Assembly: GCF_009914315.1 (NCBI RefSeq)
Contig: NZ_CP042596.1
Span: 3,534,001-3,598,000, forward strand
Direction: 5' to 3'
Source: Granulicella sp. WH15
GTDB taxonomy: Bacteria; Acidobacteriota; Terriglobia; Terriglobales; Acidobacteriaceae
Length of the DNA: 64,000 nt
This document shows positions 52,325 through 61,436 of the stretch, in pieces. Each line of letters opens with the position of its first letter. Position 1 is the stretch's first letter. Both the position numbers and the translations under genes were made by a program. The notes under the pieces were generated by a model. The model saw only the letters and a list, made by a program, of their open reading frames with translations. It ran no database searches and was not told the origin of the DNA.

Positions 52325-55300
52325 CTAGAACAAGTTTAGAGCCTGGGCTGGTATGGCGGTTGGCGGAGGCGTTACGCCGATTTCTACGGGTTCGGCTGGC
52401 TGGCCGTCGGGCTGTATGAGGCTGCCGTTGCGGAAGCGCAGGCTACGGCCCGGAACGGAGGGCACGCGCTCGCCGGGGATGACGATTCCGGCTAGGTTCA
52501 TGGGATCGGCTCCCGCCACGATGACCTCGTGTTCGCAGCTCTGCGAGCGGCTGGCGCGAAGCGAGTCCACGGCCTCGGACAGGGCGAACTGCTCGCCCGA
52601 GAAGCCGGTGACAAAGCGGCCTCCACGAATCTCGCCACGTGCTTCGAGTCGACGCAGCAACGGCAGAAGATCGCGCCACTTGGGGGCGTTTGATTCGCGT
52701 TGCAACAGGTCGCGGAAGAGAACGCCGTAGCGGCAGAGCAGCATACGCGCCGCGGACTCGAGTGCCCGGTCGGTCTGCCGGGCTTCGGCTATGGCGGCCT
52801 GCTGGCGCTCTGCGGGTGTCGGCTTCGAGAGCGGCGCGGGGTTCGGAGCTTCGACGAGCAACGACCAACGCCCTGCGGTGCTGCGTGCGCTGGCCCGCTT
52901 GTAGAGCGAGGTTGGAGCCTGTGCCGCTGCGGCCTTGCGGCGCGGGTCCATCATGGCGCGCAACTGGTCGAAGCCGTCGGCAGAGGCGAGTCCAGCGGTT
53001 GCCAACTCCCAGAGCGCGTGGTTGACCTGCTGCTTCGTGTACGTCGTGACGCGTTGCAGGTCGTTAGCGAAGCTGGCTCCGCGCTGGGCCAGCAGGGCGC
53101 GGAGATGGACCGCTTCGGGCGAGAGTGCGGCGGTGAGCGTGTCCGCGTCGATGGACTGTGCGGCCAGCGCGTGAGGGAGCCAGTCGGCGAACTCGCGGAG
53201 GTAGAAGGTGATGGGCGCGGCGTTGGTGGGGATGACGCGGCGCGGCGCGGCTCCATCGCCCGAGGCCCACGCAGGATGCGGCGAGACGCGGCCCCAGCCG
53301 ATGGCTCCCGAGAGACAGAGCGCATCCAGCCAGCGGGGATCGTAGTTGGCCACACGCGCGGGCAGCAGGGTGCGCTCCCACTCCACCGCCGGAGCCTCGA
53401 AGCCTTCGAGCTGCTCGATTGCGGCGAGCACGCCCTCTTCTCCGGAGAGCTGCGACTGCGGCGCAAGATGCTGCCAGCCCAGCAGCCAGCGCATATAGAC
53501 AGCCGGAGGAACGGCTTCGATCTGTTTGCGCAGTGTGCCCAGGGTAAGGCGGTGGATGCGTTGCAGGATACGGCGCTCGCACCACTCTTCTTCGTGTGCA
53601 TCTTCGGTTGCCGGGTTTTCGAAGACTCCACGCAGGAGCAGGCCCTGCATCTCCATGTGGAGAAAGGCTTGGAGGATGGCCGCTGGAGGCAGGTTGACCT
53701 GGCGGGCAAGTGCGTTGGCCGTGGTTGGCCCGGATATTTGTAACCATCCTTGCACTAATTGCAAGACCGCCTGATCCCTTGTAACTGAATTTGTATCTTG
53801 AGCTTCGGGGAATGATGCGGGCCAGAGGGCGGCGGCATTTGTAAGTCTCTCGGCGGCCACCCAGCAGGGGTTCCCGTTGCAGCCGATCGTGCGGACGCGG
53901 CCTGTGCGGCTGAGGCGCTCGTAGTGCTGGGGCCAGTCGCGGGTCTCCTTGGTGTCTCCGTCGAGCAGGTGCAGAGGAAAAGCTGTGAGCGTGAGCAGAA
54001 GATCGTGCAGTTCGTGCTCGTCGCGGATATCGGGCCAGAGCTGGCGACGGACGGTGTCGATGGCCGCCTGGTCGAGACGGTTCTCTGCTTCGCCACTTGA
54101 TGCGGGAAGGCCACGGCGCAGCGTGGTGGCGCGGGCGCGGCGCTCTTCGAGGCCAGCATCGTCGAGATAGGCATACGGCATGGCGTTGATAAGCTCGTGC
54201 GCGAAGACGCTGGGCGTGGGCGTGTCCACCGCGAGACAGCGGATCGTTCCCTGCTCGATGCCGCGCAGAATCTCCTTGAGGCCCTCGAGGTCCATCGCCT
54301 CCGAGAGAACGTCCTTCATCACCTCGCGCACCAGCGGGTGATCCGGGATCTGGATGTCGCCCACGATGGTCTCGAAGCAGGCGGCGGCCTGGGGAAAAAC
54401 ATTCGCCATCAGGTCGTCGGAGCGGGTGCGCTGGATCTGCGGCGCGATGCGCTTGCCCTTGCTCATGCGGAGCAGTTGCAGGGAGCGGCCAGCGGCCCAG
54501 CGCCAGCGATTCTTGAAGATGGGGCTGGCGATGGCGGCCTGCTCGAGTAGATCCTGCGCGGTGTGTTCGGTGAGGAAGCGAAAGACATCGGAGAGCGGGA
54601 AGGAGTGCTGCTCGGCGAGCGAGATGTTGATGCCGTTATCGGTAGCGGCGGCTTGCAGCTCAAAGTTGAAGCCGCGGCAGAAGCGCTTGCGCAGCGCGAG
54701 GCCCCAGGCCTTGTTGACGCGGCCGCCGAAGGGCGTGTGCAGGATGAGCTGCATCCCGCCGCCGTCGTCGAAGAAGCGCTCCGCAATGATGGTCGTCTTG
54801 GTGGGCACTGCGCCGAGAACGGCGCGGCCACTGACCACGTAGGTGATGAGTTGCAACGCACCTGCGCGGCATACGCCGGTCTCCGTGGTGAGCCACGCGA
54901 TGGTCTCGACTACCTCTGGGTGAGGCTCGGGGCTGGCAATCATTTGCGGAGCGACGTTAGGGGTGCGGGCGCTGATCTCCTGGCGAAGATCGCCGACGCC
55001 GTCGGAGAGAACGCTGGTGCGCTGCGGAGCCTCTCCCTCCCAGAAAGGAATGGTCGGCGGTGCTCCGTGTGCGTCTTCGACCAACACGCGGCCTATGGCC
55101 TCGATCTTCTGGATGCGCCAACTGGTGTTGCCGAGGAGCACAACGTCGCCGGGAGAGGAGTCTACGGCGAAGTGCTCGTCGAGCGTGGCTATTTGTAACC
55201 CTTCCGGTTGCAATATCACGGAGTAGAGATTGGTGTCGGGGATGGCGCCGCCGTTCGCAATGGCGATCATGCGGGCTCCTCGGCGCGGGTGCAGATGGCC

Positions 55301-56806
55301 GTGGACCTGGTCGCGCAGCAGGTAGGCTCCATAGCGGCCACGGCCGGATTCGATGCCCTCGTGCAGCAGGGCGAGCAGCTCGTGGAAGTGCTCGCGGGTG
55401 AGGTCGCGGTACGGGTAGGCGCGGCGAAGGACGTTGTAGAGCGTGTCCTCGTGCCACGGCTCCGCGCCGCAGGCCGCGACGATCTGCTGCATGAGCACGT
55501 CGATGGGGGCTTCGGGAATTTGTAACAGATCCAGTTCTCCCGCGCGCATCTTGCGGATGAGCGCAGCCTGCTCCATCAGGTCATCCCGAGTGGTGGCGAA
55601 GAAGCGGCCCTTGGGCGTGGCTCCGCGCCAGTGCCCGGCGCGGCCTACGCGCTGCATGGCCACGGCCACGGCGCGGGTGGTGTTGATCTGGCAGACCAGA
55701 TCGACCGAGCCGATGTCGATGCCCAGTTCGAGCGACGCTGTGGCAACGAGAATCTTGATCTCGCCGCTCTTCAAGCGCTGCTCGGCGTCGAGCCGCAACA
55801 TGCGCGAGAGCGAGCCGTGGTGCGCGCCGACGTTCTCGATGCCGATGCGCTCGGCCAGTTCGAAGGAGATCTTCTCGACGAGCTTGCGGGTATTGACGAA
55901 GACGAGCGTGCTGCGATGGTCGCGGGTAAGCGCCGCCAGCTTGTCCCAGACCTCGTTCCACATGGCCGTGCTGGCGACCGAGCTAAGCTCATCCGATGGG
56001 ACTTCGATGGCAAGATCGAGCACGCGTCGCTGGCCGACCTGCACGATGCGAGCGGGCTGGCGCGACTCGTGATTGCCGGTTAGAAATGCAGCGACCAGCT
56101 CGATGGGGTTCTGCGTGGCGCTGAGGCCGATGCGTAGCGGCGGCGTGCTGAATCCGGTCAGCATCGCGCCGGGACAGAGATGGTTCTCGCCGCAGATAAG
56201 GGCTTCGAGGCGTTCGAGCGAGAGGCTCAGGTGCGCGCCGCGCTTGTCATCGGCCACGGCATGAATCTCGTCGACGATGACGGTACGGACGCGGCGAAGG
56301 TGCTCACGGCTCTTGCCCGAGGTGAGCAGGATGTAAAGCGATTCCGGCGTAGTGACAAGGATGTGCGGCGGATGCTTGAGCATCGACAGCCGCTCCTTGG
56401 CTGGAGTATCTCCGGTGCGGACGCCGGTACGAATCTCGGTCGAGAGATAGCCGCGGGCGAAGGCCAGAGCCTGTATCTCGGCCAGAGGACCGTCGAGGTT
56501 CTTCTGCACGTCGTTCGAAAGCGCCTTCAGGGGCGAGACGTACACCACCTCGGTGCAGGGCGCGAGCGTGCCCGCGATGGCCTTGCGCAGGAGTTGGTCG
56601 ATGCAGACCAGAAATGCCGCGAGCGTTTTACCGGAGCCGGTGGGTGCGGAGATGAGCGTGGATTCGCCTGCGAGGATGCCGGGCCAGCCAGCCTCCTGCG
56701 GCTCGGTGGGCGTGCCGAATCTGCCGACGAACCACTCCTGCACGACCGGGTGCGCCCAGGCGAGCGAGGCAGGAACAGCCGTGGCGACAGAGGCTTCGGC
56801 AGGCAT
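52325..56806 (-). CDS. lhr: Lhr, large superfamily-2 DNA helicase
   Basis: A 1493-residue helicase, close to E. coli Lhr (about 1540). Lhr enzymes move 3'-5' on single-stranded DNA and unwind RNA:DNA hybrids in repair. Walker A is APTGSGKT (54-61), DEIH at 179-182, VSPLKALSNDVQKNL motif Ia, VATASLELGIDIGSVDLV and QRVGRAGH the later motifs. The long C-terminal part holds winged-helix and Lhr-specific domains. Five GTTACAAAT-like sequences occur inside the gene, in more than one frame. It is operonic with the DUF5522 gene. Confidence 0.96.
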   Translation of the reverse strand: MPAEASVATAVPASLAWAHPVVQEWFVGRFGTPTEPQEAGWPGILAGESTLISAPTGSGKTLAAFLVCIDQLLRKAIAGTLAPCTEVVYVSPLKALSNDVQKNLDGPLAEIQALAFARGYLSTEIRTGVRTGDTPAKERLSMLKHPPHILVTTPESLYILLTSGKSREHLRRVRTVIVDEIHAVADDKRGAHLSLSLERLEALICGENHLCPGAMLTGFSTPPLRIGLSATQNPIELVAAFLTGNHESRQPARIVQVGQRRVLDLAIEVPSDELSSVASTAMWNEVWDKLAALTRDHRSTLVFVNTRKLVEKISFELAERIGIENVGAHHGSLSRMLRLDAEQRLKSGEIKILVATASLELGIDIGSVDLVCQINTTRAVAVAMQRVGRAGHWRGATPKGRFFATTRDDLMEQAALIRKMRAGELDLLQIPEAPIDVLMQQIVAACGAEPWHEDTLYNVLRRAYPYRDLTREHFHELLALLHEGIESGRGRYGAYLLRDQVHGHLHPRRGARMIAIANGGAIPDTNLYSVILQPEGLQIATLDEHFAVDSSPGDVVLLGNTSWRIQKIEAIGRVLVEDAHGAPPTIPFWEGEAPQRTSVLSDGVGDLRQEISARTPNVAPQMIASPEPHPEVVETIAWLTTETGVCRAGALQLITYVVSGRAVLGAVPTKTTIIAERFFDDGGGMQLILHTPFGGRVNKAWGLALRKRFCRGFNFELQAAATDNGINISLAEQHSFPLSDVFRFLTEHTAQDLLEQAAIASPIFKNRWRWAAGRSLQLLRMSKGKRIAPQIQRTRSDDLMANVFPQAAACFETIVGDIQIPDHPLVREVMKDVLSEAMDLEGLKEILRGIEQGTIRCLAVDTPTPSVFAHELINAMPYAYLDDAGLEERRARATTLRRGLPASSGEAENRLDQAAIDTVRRQLWPDIRDEHELHDLLLTLTAFPLHLLDGDTKETRDWPQHYERLSRTGRVRTIGCNGNPCWVAAERLTNAAALWPASFPEAQDTNSVTRDQAVLQLVQGWLQISGPTTANALARQVNLPPAAILQAFLHMEMQGLLLRGVFENPATEDAHEEEWCERRILQRIHRLTLGTLRKQIEAVPPAVYMRWLLGWQHLAPQSQLSGEEGVLAAIEQLEGFEAPAVEWERTLLPARVANYDPRWLDALCLSGAIGWGRVSPHPAWASGDGAAPRRVIPTNAAPITFYLREFADWLPHALAAQSIDADTLTAALSPEAVHLRALLAQRGASFANDLQRVTTYTKQQVNHALWELATAGLASADGFDQLRAMMDPRRKAAAAQAPTSLYKRASARSTAGRWSLLVEAPNPAPLSKPTPAERQQAAIAEARQTDRALESAARMLLCRYGVLFRDLLQRESNAPKWRDLLPLLRRLEARGEIRGGRFVTGFSGEQFALSEAVDSLRASRSQSCEHEVIVAGADPMNLAGIVIPGERVPSVPGRSLRFRNGSLIQPDGQPAEPVEIGVTPPPTAIPAQALNLF

Positions 56807-56861
56807 GGCCTATTCTAGCGCGTTCGTGCTTTGTTCGCCTTTTGCCTTGTGCAGAAAGTAC

Positions 56862-58031
56862 TTACTCCAGCATCAGGACGCGGTTTCGTCCAGATCTCTT
56901 GGCGCGGTAGAGCGCCATATCGCTGCGGCGAAAGACAGCATCGAGCGTGTCGGCCGAGCCGCGAAACACGGCGACGCCGAGGCTGATCGTAACCCGGATC
57001 GTGACCCGGATTGGCGTCCCTTCCTCATCCCGTGAGGGCAGATCGAGCGCCTCGACCCGCACGCGCAGGCGCTCGGCCACGGCAAAGGCGGTCTCCGAAG
57101 TGCATGTCGGGAGCAGAACGACAAACTCTTCTCCCCCCCAACGCCCGAGGATATCGCTGGAGCGCAGCTCGGACTGGATGCACTCGGCGATGGCGCGCAG
57201 CACCTCGTCGCCGGCCAGATGACCGTGACGATCGTTGACCTGCTTGAAGTGATCGAGGTCCGCAACCAGCAGCGAGAACGGCTCGCCCGAGCGCAGGCTG
57301 CGCGCCACCTCGCGCTCGCATAGCTCACGGAACATGCGGCGATTGAAGACGCCCGTCAGCGGGTCGGTCGCGGCCAGACGCTCCAGCATGTGGCGCAGTT
57401 TGGCCGTCGTCATCCAGAAGAAACCGAAGCCGATGCCTAGCGATGAGCCCAGCATTACGATGATGCTGATGAACTGCAGCAGGCTGGGCGCGAAGATATC
57501 CTGCGGCACGCCGCGGATGGCGACGATGACCGATCGGACCAGGTTGTAGGCGGCAAAACTGAGGCAGAGGAACGCCGTCGACCACGACGGCATACGCATC
57601 CCGCGCTGCGGACGCAGGAGCAATAGACCGCTCTGGGTGGCCTGAGCCGCGATCAGGATGCTGCCGAAGACCAGCCGCATCTGGTGACTGTCGTGGACAT
57701 AGGTAAAGTAGACGTGGGTGACGAGGTAGAGGCCCATCAGGACCAGGCCGAACCGCGAGATCCGTATACCCTTTTCGTACAGCTCCAGTATGGCCGAGTG
57801 AACCAGGACAAAGGCCAGCAGGATGAGGCCGTTGGCCACGATCACGGTGAAGAACGGACCGGCCCGTTCATGAAACAGCAGCAGAGCCGCGCTGACCGTG
57901 CCGCAGGCAAAAGACGCGGCTAGCCACCCCAGTCCTTTGAGGAAGGGGTTGCTGAGGCGCACGACAATCAGGCCGAGACACCCACTCCCAACAATCGACA
58001 ACACCGCCATCAGGTCAAGGCGAGTATCCAT
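56862..58031 (-). CDS. Membrane diguanylate cyclase with intact I-site
   Basis: A 389-residue protein with about six membrane helices (1-225) and a GGDEF domain. The active loop is GGEEF (299-303). The inhibitory site RSSD (290-293) is intact, so c-di-GMP feedback is expected, unlike the homologue at 24685. VADLDHFKQVNDRHGHLAGD is the metal-binding strand. A four-residue tandem (RVTIRVTI) precedes the last sheet, apparently a small duplication. Input signal unknown. Confidence 0.91.
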   Translation of the reverse strand: MDTRLDLMAVLSIVGSGCLGLIVVRLSNPFLKGLGWLAASFACGTVSAALLLFHERAGPFFTVIVANGLILLAFVLVHSAILELYEKGIRISRFGLVLMGLYLVTHVYFTYVHDSHQMRLVFGSILIAAQATQSGLLLLRPQRGMRMPSWSTAFLCLSFAAYNLVRSVIVAIRGVPQDIFAPSLLQFISIIVMLGSSLGIGFGFFWMTTAKLRHMLERLAATDPLTGVFNRRMFRELCEREVARSLRSGEPFSLLVADLDHFKQVNDRHGHLAGDEVLRAIAECIQSELRSSDILGRWGGEEFVVLLPTCTSETAFAVAERLRVRVEALDLPSRDEEGTPIRVTIRVTISLGVAVFRGSADTLDAVFRRSDMALYRAKRSGRNRVLMLE

Positions 58032-58105
58032 TCCACTCCACGAGGTGCTGGCTGCCGCCTCTACTTTAGAGCAAAGGGTTGGCGGCTATGCCATCCACCA
58101 TACAG

Positions 58106-58206
58106 GTACTTCGTATCGTTCTCGGGGCGGCATGGGCAAGTTGCCGGCATGGGGCCTTCTGCTGGTCGGCAGAGAACATCGTTTGTTTCCGGCCAATGGG
58201 AGGCCC
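58106..58206 (+). repeat. Module B repeat, degenerate
   Basis: It starts GTACTTCGTATCGTTCTCGG and continues GCGGCATGGGCAAG; the internal stem is partly decayed (GGGGCCTTCTGCTGGTCGG with CCGGCCAATGGGAGGCCC). It lacks the right terminal repeat. It lies between the GGDEF gene (58031) and kdsC (58252). Confidence 0.75.
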
Positions 58207-58251
58207 ATGTTGTTGATTTTTCCGTGCCGCCTCGAGAGAAAGATGCAGTAC

Positions 58252-58833
58252 TTACATATTGCCGGAGCCTATATCCGAAGCGCGCGCGGTGGGGTCGGAC
58301 TCGTCCAGATACTGCTCGATGACGCGTGCGAGCGAGCCCTGCGCGGCCAGAACAAATTCGATGGCGTCGCGGCCCGCGCCCGCACCACCGGCGTGCGGCG
58401 TCACGTAGTGCGCAATCTCTTTGACCTGCGAGCGCGCGTTGGCCGTGGCGATGGCCAGTCCGCAGATGCGGAGACAGGGCAGGTCGACGATATCGTCGCC
58501 GACGTAAGCCATCTCGTCGAGCGTGACGCCCGCCTTCGCCGCGATCTCTTGAAACGCGTGTGCTTTATGCGCCTGGCCCTGGTAGACGAACTCCAGCTTG
58601 AGGTCGCGGGCGCGCAGGGCGACCACCTGCGACTGGCGCTTGGTGATGATGCCCAGGCGCAGCCCGCCGATGCGGGCGAACGACATGCCGAGGCCGTCGT
58701 GAGCAGAGAAGCTCTTCACCTCAATGCCCGAGCCGTCGGGCTGAGGAATGATGGTAATGTCTCCGTTGGTCAGGACGCCGTCTACGTCAAAGATGAGGAC
58801 TTTGATCCTGCGGGCGCGGTCTTCAGGGGTCAT
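58252..58833 (-). CDS. kdsC: KdsC, Kdo-8-phosphate phosphatase
   Basis: A 193-residue HAD-family (C0, tetrameric) phosphatase making Kdo for WaaA. Motif I is IFDVDGVLTNGDI with both Asp; GIITKRQS is motif II/III; AYVGDDIVDLPCL is motif IV. FSAHDGLG and the late HAGGAGAGRDAIEFVL fit KdsC. The ATG at 58831-58833 is preferred; 58872 would add 13 residues. The gene lies 26 kb from waaA-lpxK. Confidence 0.92.
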   Translation of the reverse strand: MTPEDRARRIKVLIFDVDGVLTNGDITIIPQPDGSGIEVKSFSAHDGLGMSFARIGGLRLGIITKRQSQVVALRARDLKLEFVYQGQAHKAHAFQEIAAKAGVTLDEMAYVGDDIVDLPCLRICGLAIATANARSQVKEIAHYVTPHAGGAGAGRDAIEFVLAAQGSLARVIEQYLDESDPTARASDIGSGNM

Positions 58834-58880
58834 GGGTAGATGATACCGTGGCGGCGCTGCCACAGTCCCCACCCAATTGG

Positions 58881-59032
58881 GTACTTTGTGCGGTTCTCGG
58901 GGCTGGAGACCGGCAAATCAACGGCAAGGGTCCTCCCGCTGGCCGGAAAAAATGCTTACTTCCGACCAACGGGAGGACCTCAGACCTCAGGTACTGACTC
59001 ACCCATACCGCCCCGAGAACGGCACGAAGTGC
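58881..59032 (-). repeat. Complete module B palindromic element
   Basis: A 152-bp element with terminal inverted repeats of 23 bp (58881-58903 and 59010-59032, 20 of 23 matching; right-hand form GCACTTCGTGCCGTTCTCGG). An inner stem pairs 58932-58946 with 58962-58976 (CCTCCCG...CGGGAGG). It begins at the YXWGXW gene stop codon, sharing it. It is the only B copy with both ends and both stems. Confidence 0.85.
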
Positions 59033-59334
59033 TAACGCCAGTAGCCTTCTACCCAGACGTAGCCGCCGCCGCGACGATCCCAGTGACCGTCGATCCAGTG
59101 AGCATACGGGCGGGGCGGAGCAAGATAGGCACCCGGCACCCAGACATAACGACGCCCATCCCAGCGGTGATATCCGGCACGCCAGGCCCAGTCGCGATGC
59201 TCGCGCGGCGGCGGCGGAATCCGCTCGACAGGACGCGCGGGCGGCCCTATGCGGACCGCTATCTGGGCTTCGGCCGCAACGGAACCGGCCGTGAGAAAGG
59301 CTGCGCAGACAGCAGTGAGAAGCAGTTTGTTCAT
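59032..59334 (-). CDS. YXWGXW-repeat small exported protein
   Basis: A 100-residue exported protein. The signal peptide is KLLLTAVCAAFLTAGSVAAEAQ. The mature part is Pro/Arg-rich (GPPARPVERIPPPPREHRDW), then repeats of the W-x-x-G-x-W/Y type: AGYHRWDGRRYVWVPGAYLAPPRP and HWIDGHWDRRGGGYVWVEGYWR. Similar proteins are common in soil bacteria and have no known role. The upstream 236 bp are shared with the divergent S10 peptidase gene. Confidence 0.83.
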   Translation of the reverse strand: MNKLLLTAVCAAFLTAGSVAAEAQIAVRIGPPARPVERIPPPPREHRDWAWRAGYHRWDGRRYVWVPGAYLAPPRPYAHWIDGHWDRRGGGYVWVEGYWR

Positions 59335-59510
59335 AAGATCGTTCTCCTTAGCACTTCCCTCGCTTAGACACGGGTTGGTTTGTGAGAGTTGCGCAGAAAA
59401 TCTCCGCCCGCAACCGTGGAAAACCCATTGCTATCTTTCCCGTGCCCAGCGGAGTCCCATAAGGATGTCGTCTTCCGTACAGAAGCTTTTCCTCCTGGGA
59501 AACATACAGG

Positions 59511-59538
59511 TTGATGCGAACGGATTCGCGACTATACT
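59511..59538 (+). promoter_or_regulatory. Promoter of the S10 peptidase gene
   Basis: TTGATG (59511-59516) and TATACT (59533-59538) are 16 bp apart, a good sigma-70 match. The start codon at 59571 lies 33 bp downstream, preceded by GAGGAG. This promoter rules out the in-frame start at 59511. Confidence 0.65.
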
Positions 59539-59570
59539 GCAACTTGATTGGAATAAGAGGAGATTCACGA

Positions 59571-61238
59571 ATGCGGGCTTTTAAAATGATGGGCGCTCTG
59601 GCGCTGATGCCGGTCCTGGCGGCGAGCATACCGGTAGCAGGAGCACAGCAGCCGAATGCCAAGCCGGAGAAGGTGGAGGTCGAGGGCAAGCCGGTCAACG
59701 CCGCTACCCCCGGGCCGACACCGGCGGACTCCATCACCGAGAACACTGTCACCGTGGGCAGCGAGAAGATCGCCTACAAGGCCATCGCGGGCACCATCAC
59801 CGTCGGGTCCACCGACGCGTACGACTCCCAACTGGGTCTGGACGGCAAGCTGCTGCCCGACGGCACGAACCCGCCCGACGCCACCAAGCCCGAGGACGCA
59901 CCCGCCACCGCGCGCATCTTCTATACCGCTTACTTCAAGAAAGATGCGGCTCCGGGCACGCGGCCGGTGATGTTTTTCTACAACGGCGGCCCCGGCTCGG
60001 CGACCATGTGGCTGCACATGGGCTCGTTCGGCCCGCGCCGCGTAGTGACACCCGACACCGAGCACAAGACCGCCGCTCCCTACACCATGGTCGATAACCA
60101 GTACAGCCTGCTCGACGTAACCGACGTCGTCTTCATCGACGCGCCGGGCACGGGCTTCAGCCGCATCATGGGCAAGGACAAGGAGAAGGCGTTCTGGGGC
60201 ACAGACCCGGATGCGCACGCCTTCGAGCGCTTCATCCGCCGCTTCCTCACCAAGTACGATCGCTGGAACTCGCCCAAGTACCTCTTCGGCGAATCGTATG
60301 GAACGCCGCGCTCGGCTGTACTCAGCGCCGCGTTGCAGAACGTCGATCTCAACGGCATCGTACTGCTCTCGGCCATCCTCAGCTTCGACAACTCGCCCGA
60401 CCTGCCGCGCTGGAACCCCGGCGTCGATCAGGCCTACGCGCTGGCTCTGCCGACTTACGCCGCGACGGCCTTCTATCACCACAAGCTGCCCACGCAGCCT
60501 GCGGCTCTGGAGCCCTTCCTGAGCGAGGTCGAGTCGTTCGCGCTCGGCGAGTATGAGGCAGCCCTGTTGCAGGGTTCGCAGCTCTCGCCCGCGCAGAAGC
60601 AGGCCGTCGCGGAGAAGCTGCACAACTACACCGGCCTGCCGGTGGACTATCTGCTGAAATCCGACCTCCGCGTAACCGGCGGTGCTTTCACCAAGAACCT
60701 GCAGGACTCCGACGGTATGACGACAGGCCGCCTTGACACCCGCTTCAAGGGGCCGGACCTCGATCGTCTCTCGGAGGAAGCTGAGTACGATCCGCAGTCG
60801 AACGCGATCTCCTCGGCCTACACCACGGCCATCAACCAGTACATGCGCACGGAGTTGAAGTTCGGACGCGACATGACCTACAAACCTGGTGCTTATACGG
60901 AACCGGGCTTCTCGTGGGATCTGCGCCATCAGGCTCCGGGCGGTCCTCCGGTCGGACAGGGCGAGGGCGGCACCAACGTCATGCCCGACCTGGCCTACAC
61001 CATGAAGACCAATCCCAACATGCACGTCATGCTGGCGGGCGGCTACTTCGACCTGGCCACGCCGTTCTTCGAGGGCATCTACGAGATGCACCATCTGCAG
61101 ATCCCCGCGAAGCTACAGTCGAACATCAGCTACAAGTACTACCAGTCCGGGCACATGGTCTACGTGAACGAGAATGTGCTGAAGCAGTTCCACGACGATG
61201 TGGCCAGCTTCGTGCGCAGCACTGAATCGGGCAAGTAA
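59571..61238 (+). CDS. Exported S10-family serine carboxypeptidase
   Basis: A 555-residue exported hydrolase. The signal peptide is MMGALALMPVLAASIPVAGAQ. The oxyanion region FFYNGGPGSATMWLHMG and the nucleophile FGESYG are family signatures; the catalytic His is in YQSGHMVYV and an Asp lies before it (GYFDLATPF). Such enzymes cleave C-terminal residues, best at acid pH, which suits an acidophilic soil lineage. The ATG is preceded by GAGGAG and a good promoter. A perfect hairpin follows the stop. Confidence 0.92.
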   Translation: MRAFKMMGALALMPVLAASIPVAGAQQPNAKPEKVEVEGKPVNAATPGPTPADSITENTVTVGSEKIAYKAIAGTITVGSTDAYDSQLGLDGKLLPDGTNPPDATKPEDAPATARIFYTAYFKKDAAPGTRPVMFFYNGGPGSATMWLHMGSFGPRRVVTPDTEHKTAAPYTMVDNQYSLLDVTDVVFIDAPGTGFSRIMGKDKEKAFWGTDPDAHAFERFIRRFLTKYDRWNSPKYLFGESYGTPRSAVLSAALQNVDLNGIVLLSAILSFDNSPDLPRWNPGVDQAYALALPTYAATAFYHHKLPTQPAALEPFLSEVESFALGEYEAALLQGSQLSPAQKQAVAEKLHNYTGLPVDYLLKSDLRVTGGAFTKNLQDSDGMTTGRLDTRFKGPDLDRLSEEAEYDPQSNAISSAYTTAINQYMRTELKFGRDMTYKPGAYTEPGFSWDLRHQAPGGPPVGQGEGGTNVMPDLAYTMKTNPNMHVMLAGGYFDLATPFFEGIYEMHHLQIPAKLQSNISYKYYQSGHMVYVNENVLKQFHDDVASFVRSTESGK

Positions 61239-61245
61239 AGGCAAC

Positions 61246-61286
61246 AATCACCATGGGCCGCGCTAAATGCGCGGCCCATGGTGATT
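61246..61286 (+). terminator. Perfect 18-bp hairpin after the S10 peptidase gene
   Basis: AATCACCATGGGCCGCGC (61246-61263) and GCGCGGCCCATGGTGATT (61269-61286) are exact complements around a TAAAT loop. It lies 7 bp after the stop codon. There is no T-run after it, so it may act as a 3' stabiliser or as a bidirectional terminator rather than a classical one. It is directly followed by module A. Confidence 0.6.
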
Positions 61287-61296
61287 AACAGCAAAA

Positions 61297-61348
61297 GCGC
61301 CCTCACGCCGGGCGGGCGGCACTTCGTGCAGTATTGGACGCTGCGCGT
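61297..61348 (-). repeat. Solo module A arm (inverted orientation)
   Basis: It reads GCGCCCTCACGCCGGGCGG, GCGGCACTTCGTGCAGTATT and GGACGCTGCGCGT. Paired arm and D are missing. It sits between the perfect hairpin and the HNH gene, and could be mistaken for an N-terminal coding extension of that gene. Confidence 0.8.
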
Positions 61349-61436
61349 GTTCATTGCCTCAAGCAACTCACGAGGAACCCCACCACATACTTCCCCATCG
61401 CGCCCCGCAAGCCTATCCTCAAAGAGGAAAAGCGCG

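Noticed and set aside
61278..61436. N-terminal extension of the HNH protein containing ALTPGGRHFV
   Set aside because: These residues are translated module A. The same phrase appears in shadow frames at other A copies, so it reflects the repeat and not a protein motif.
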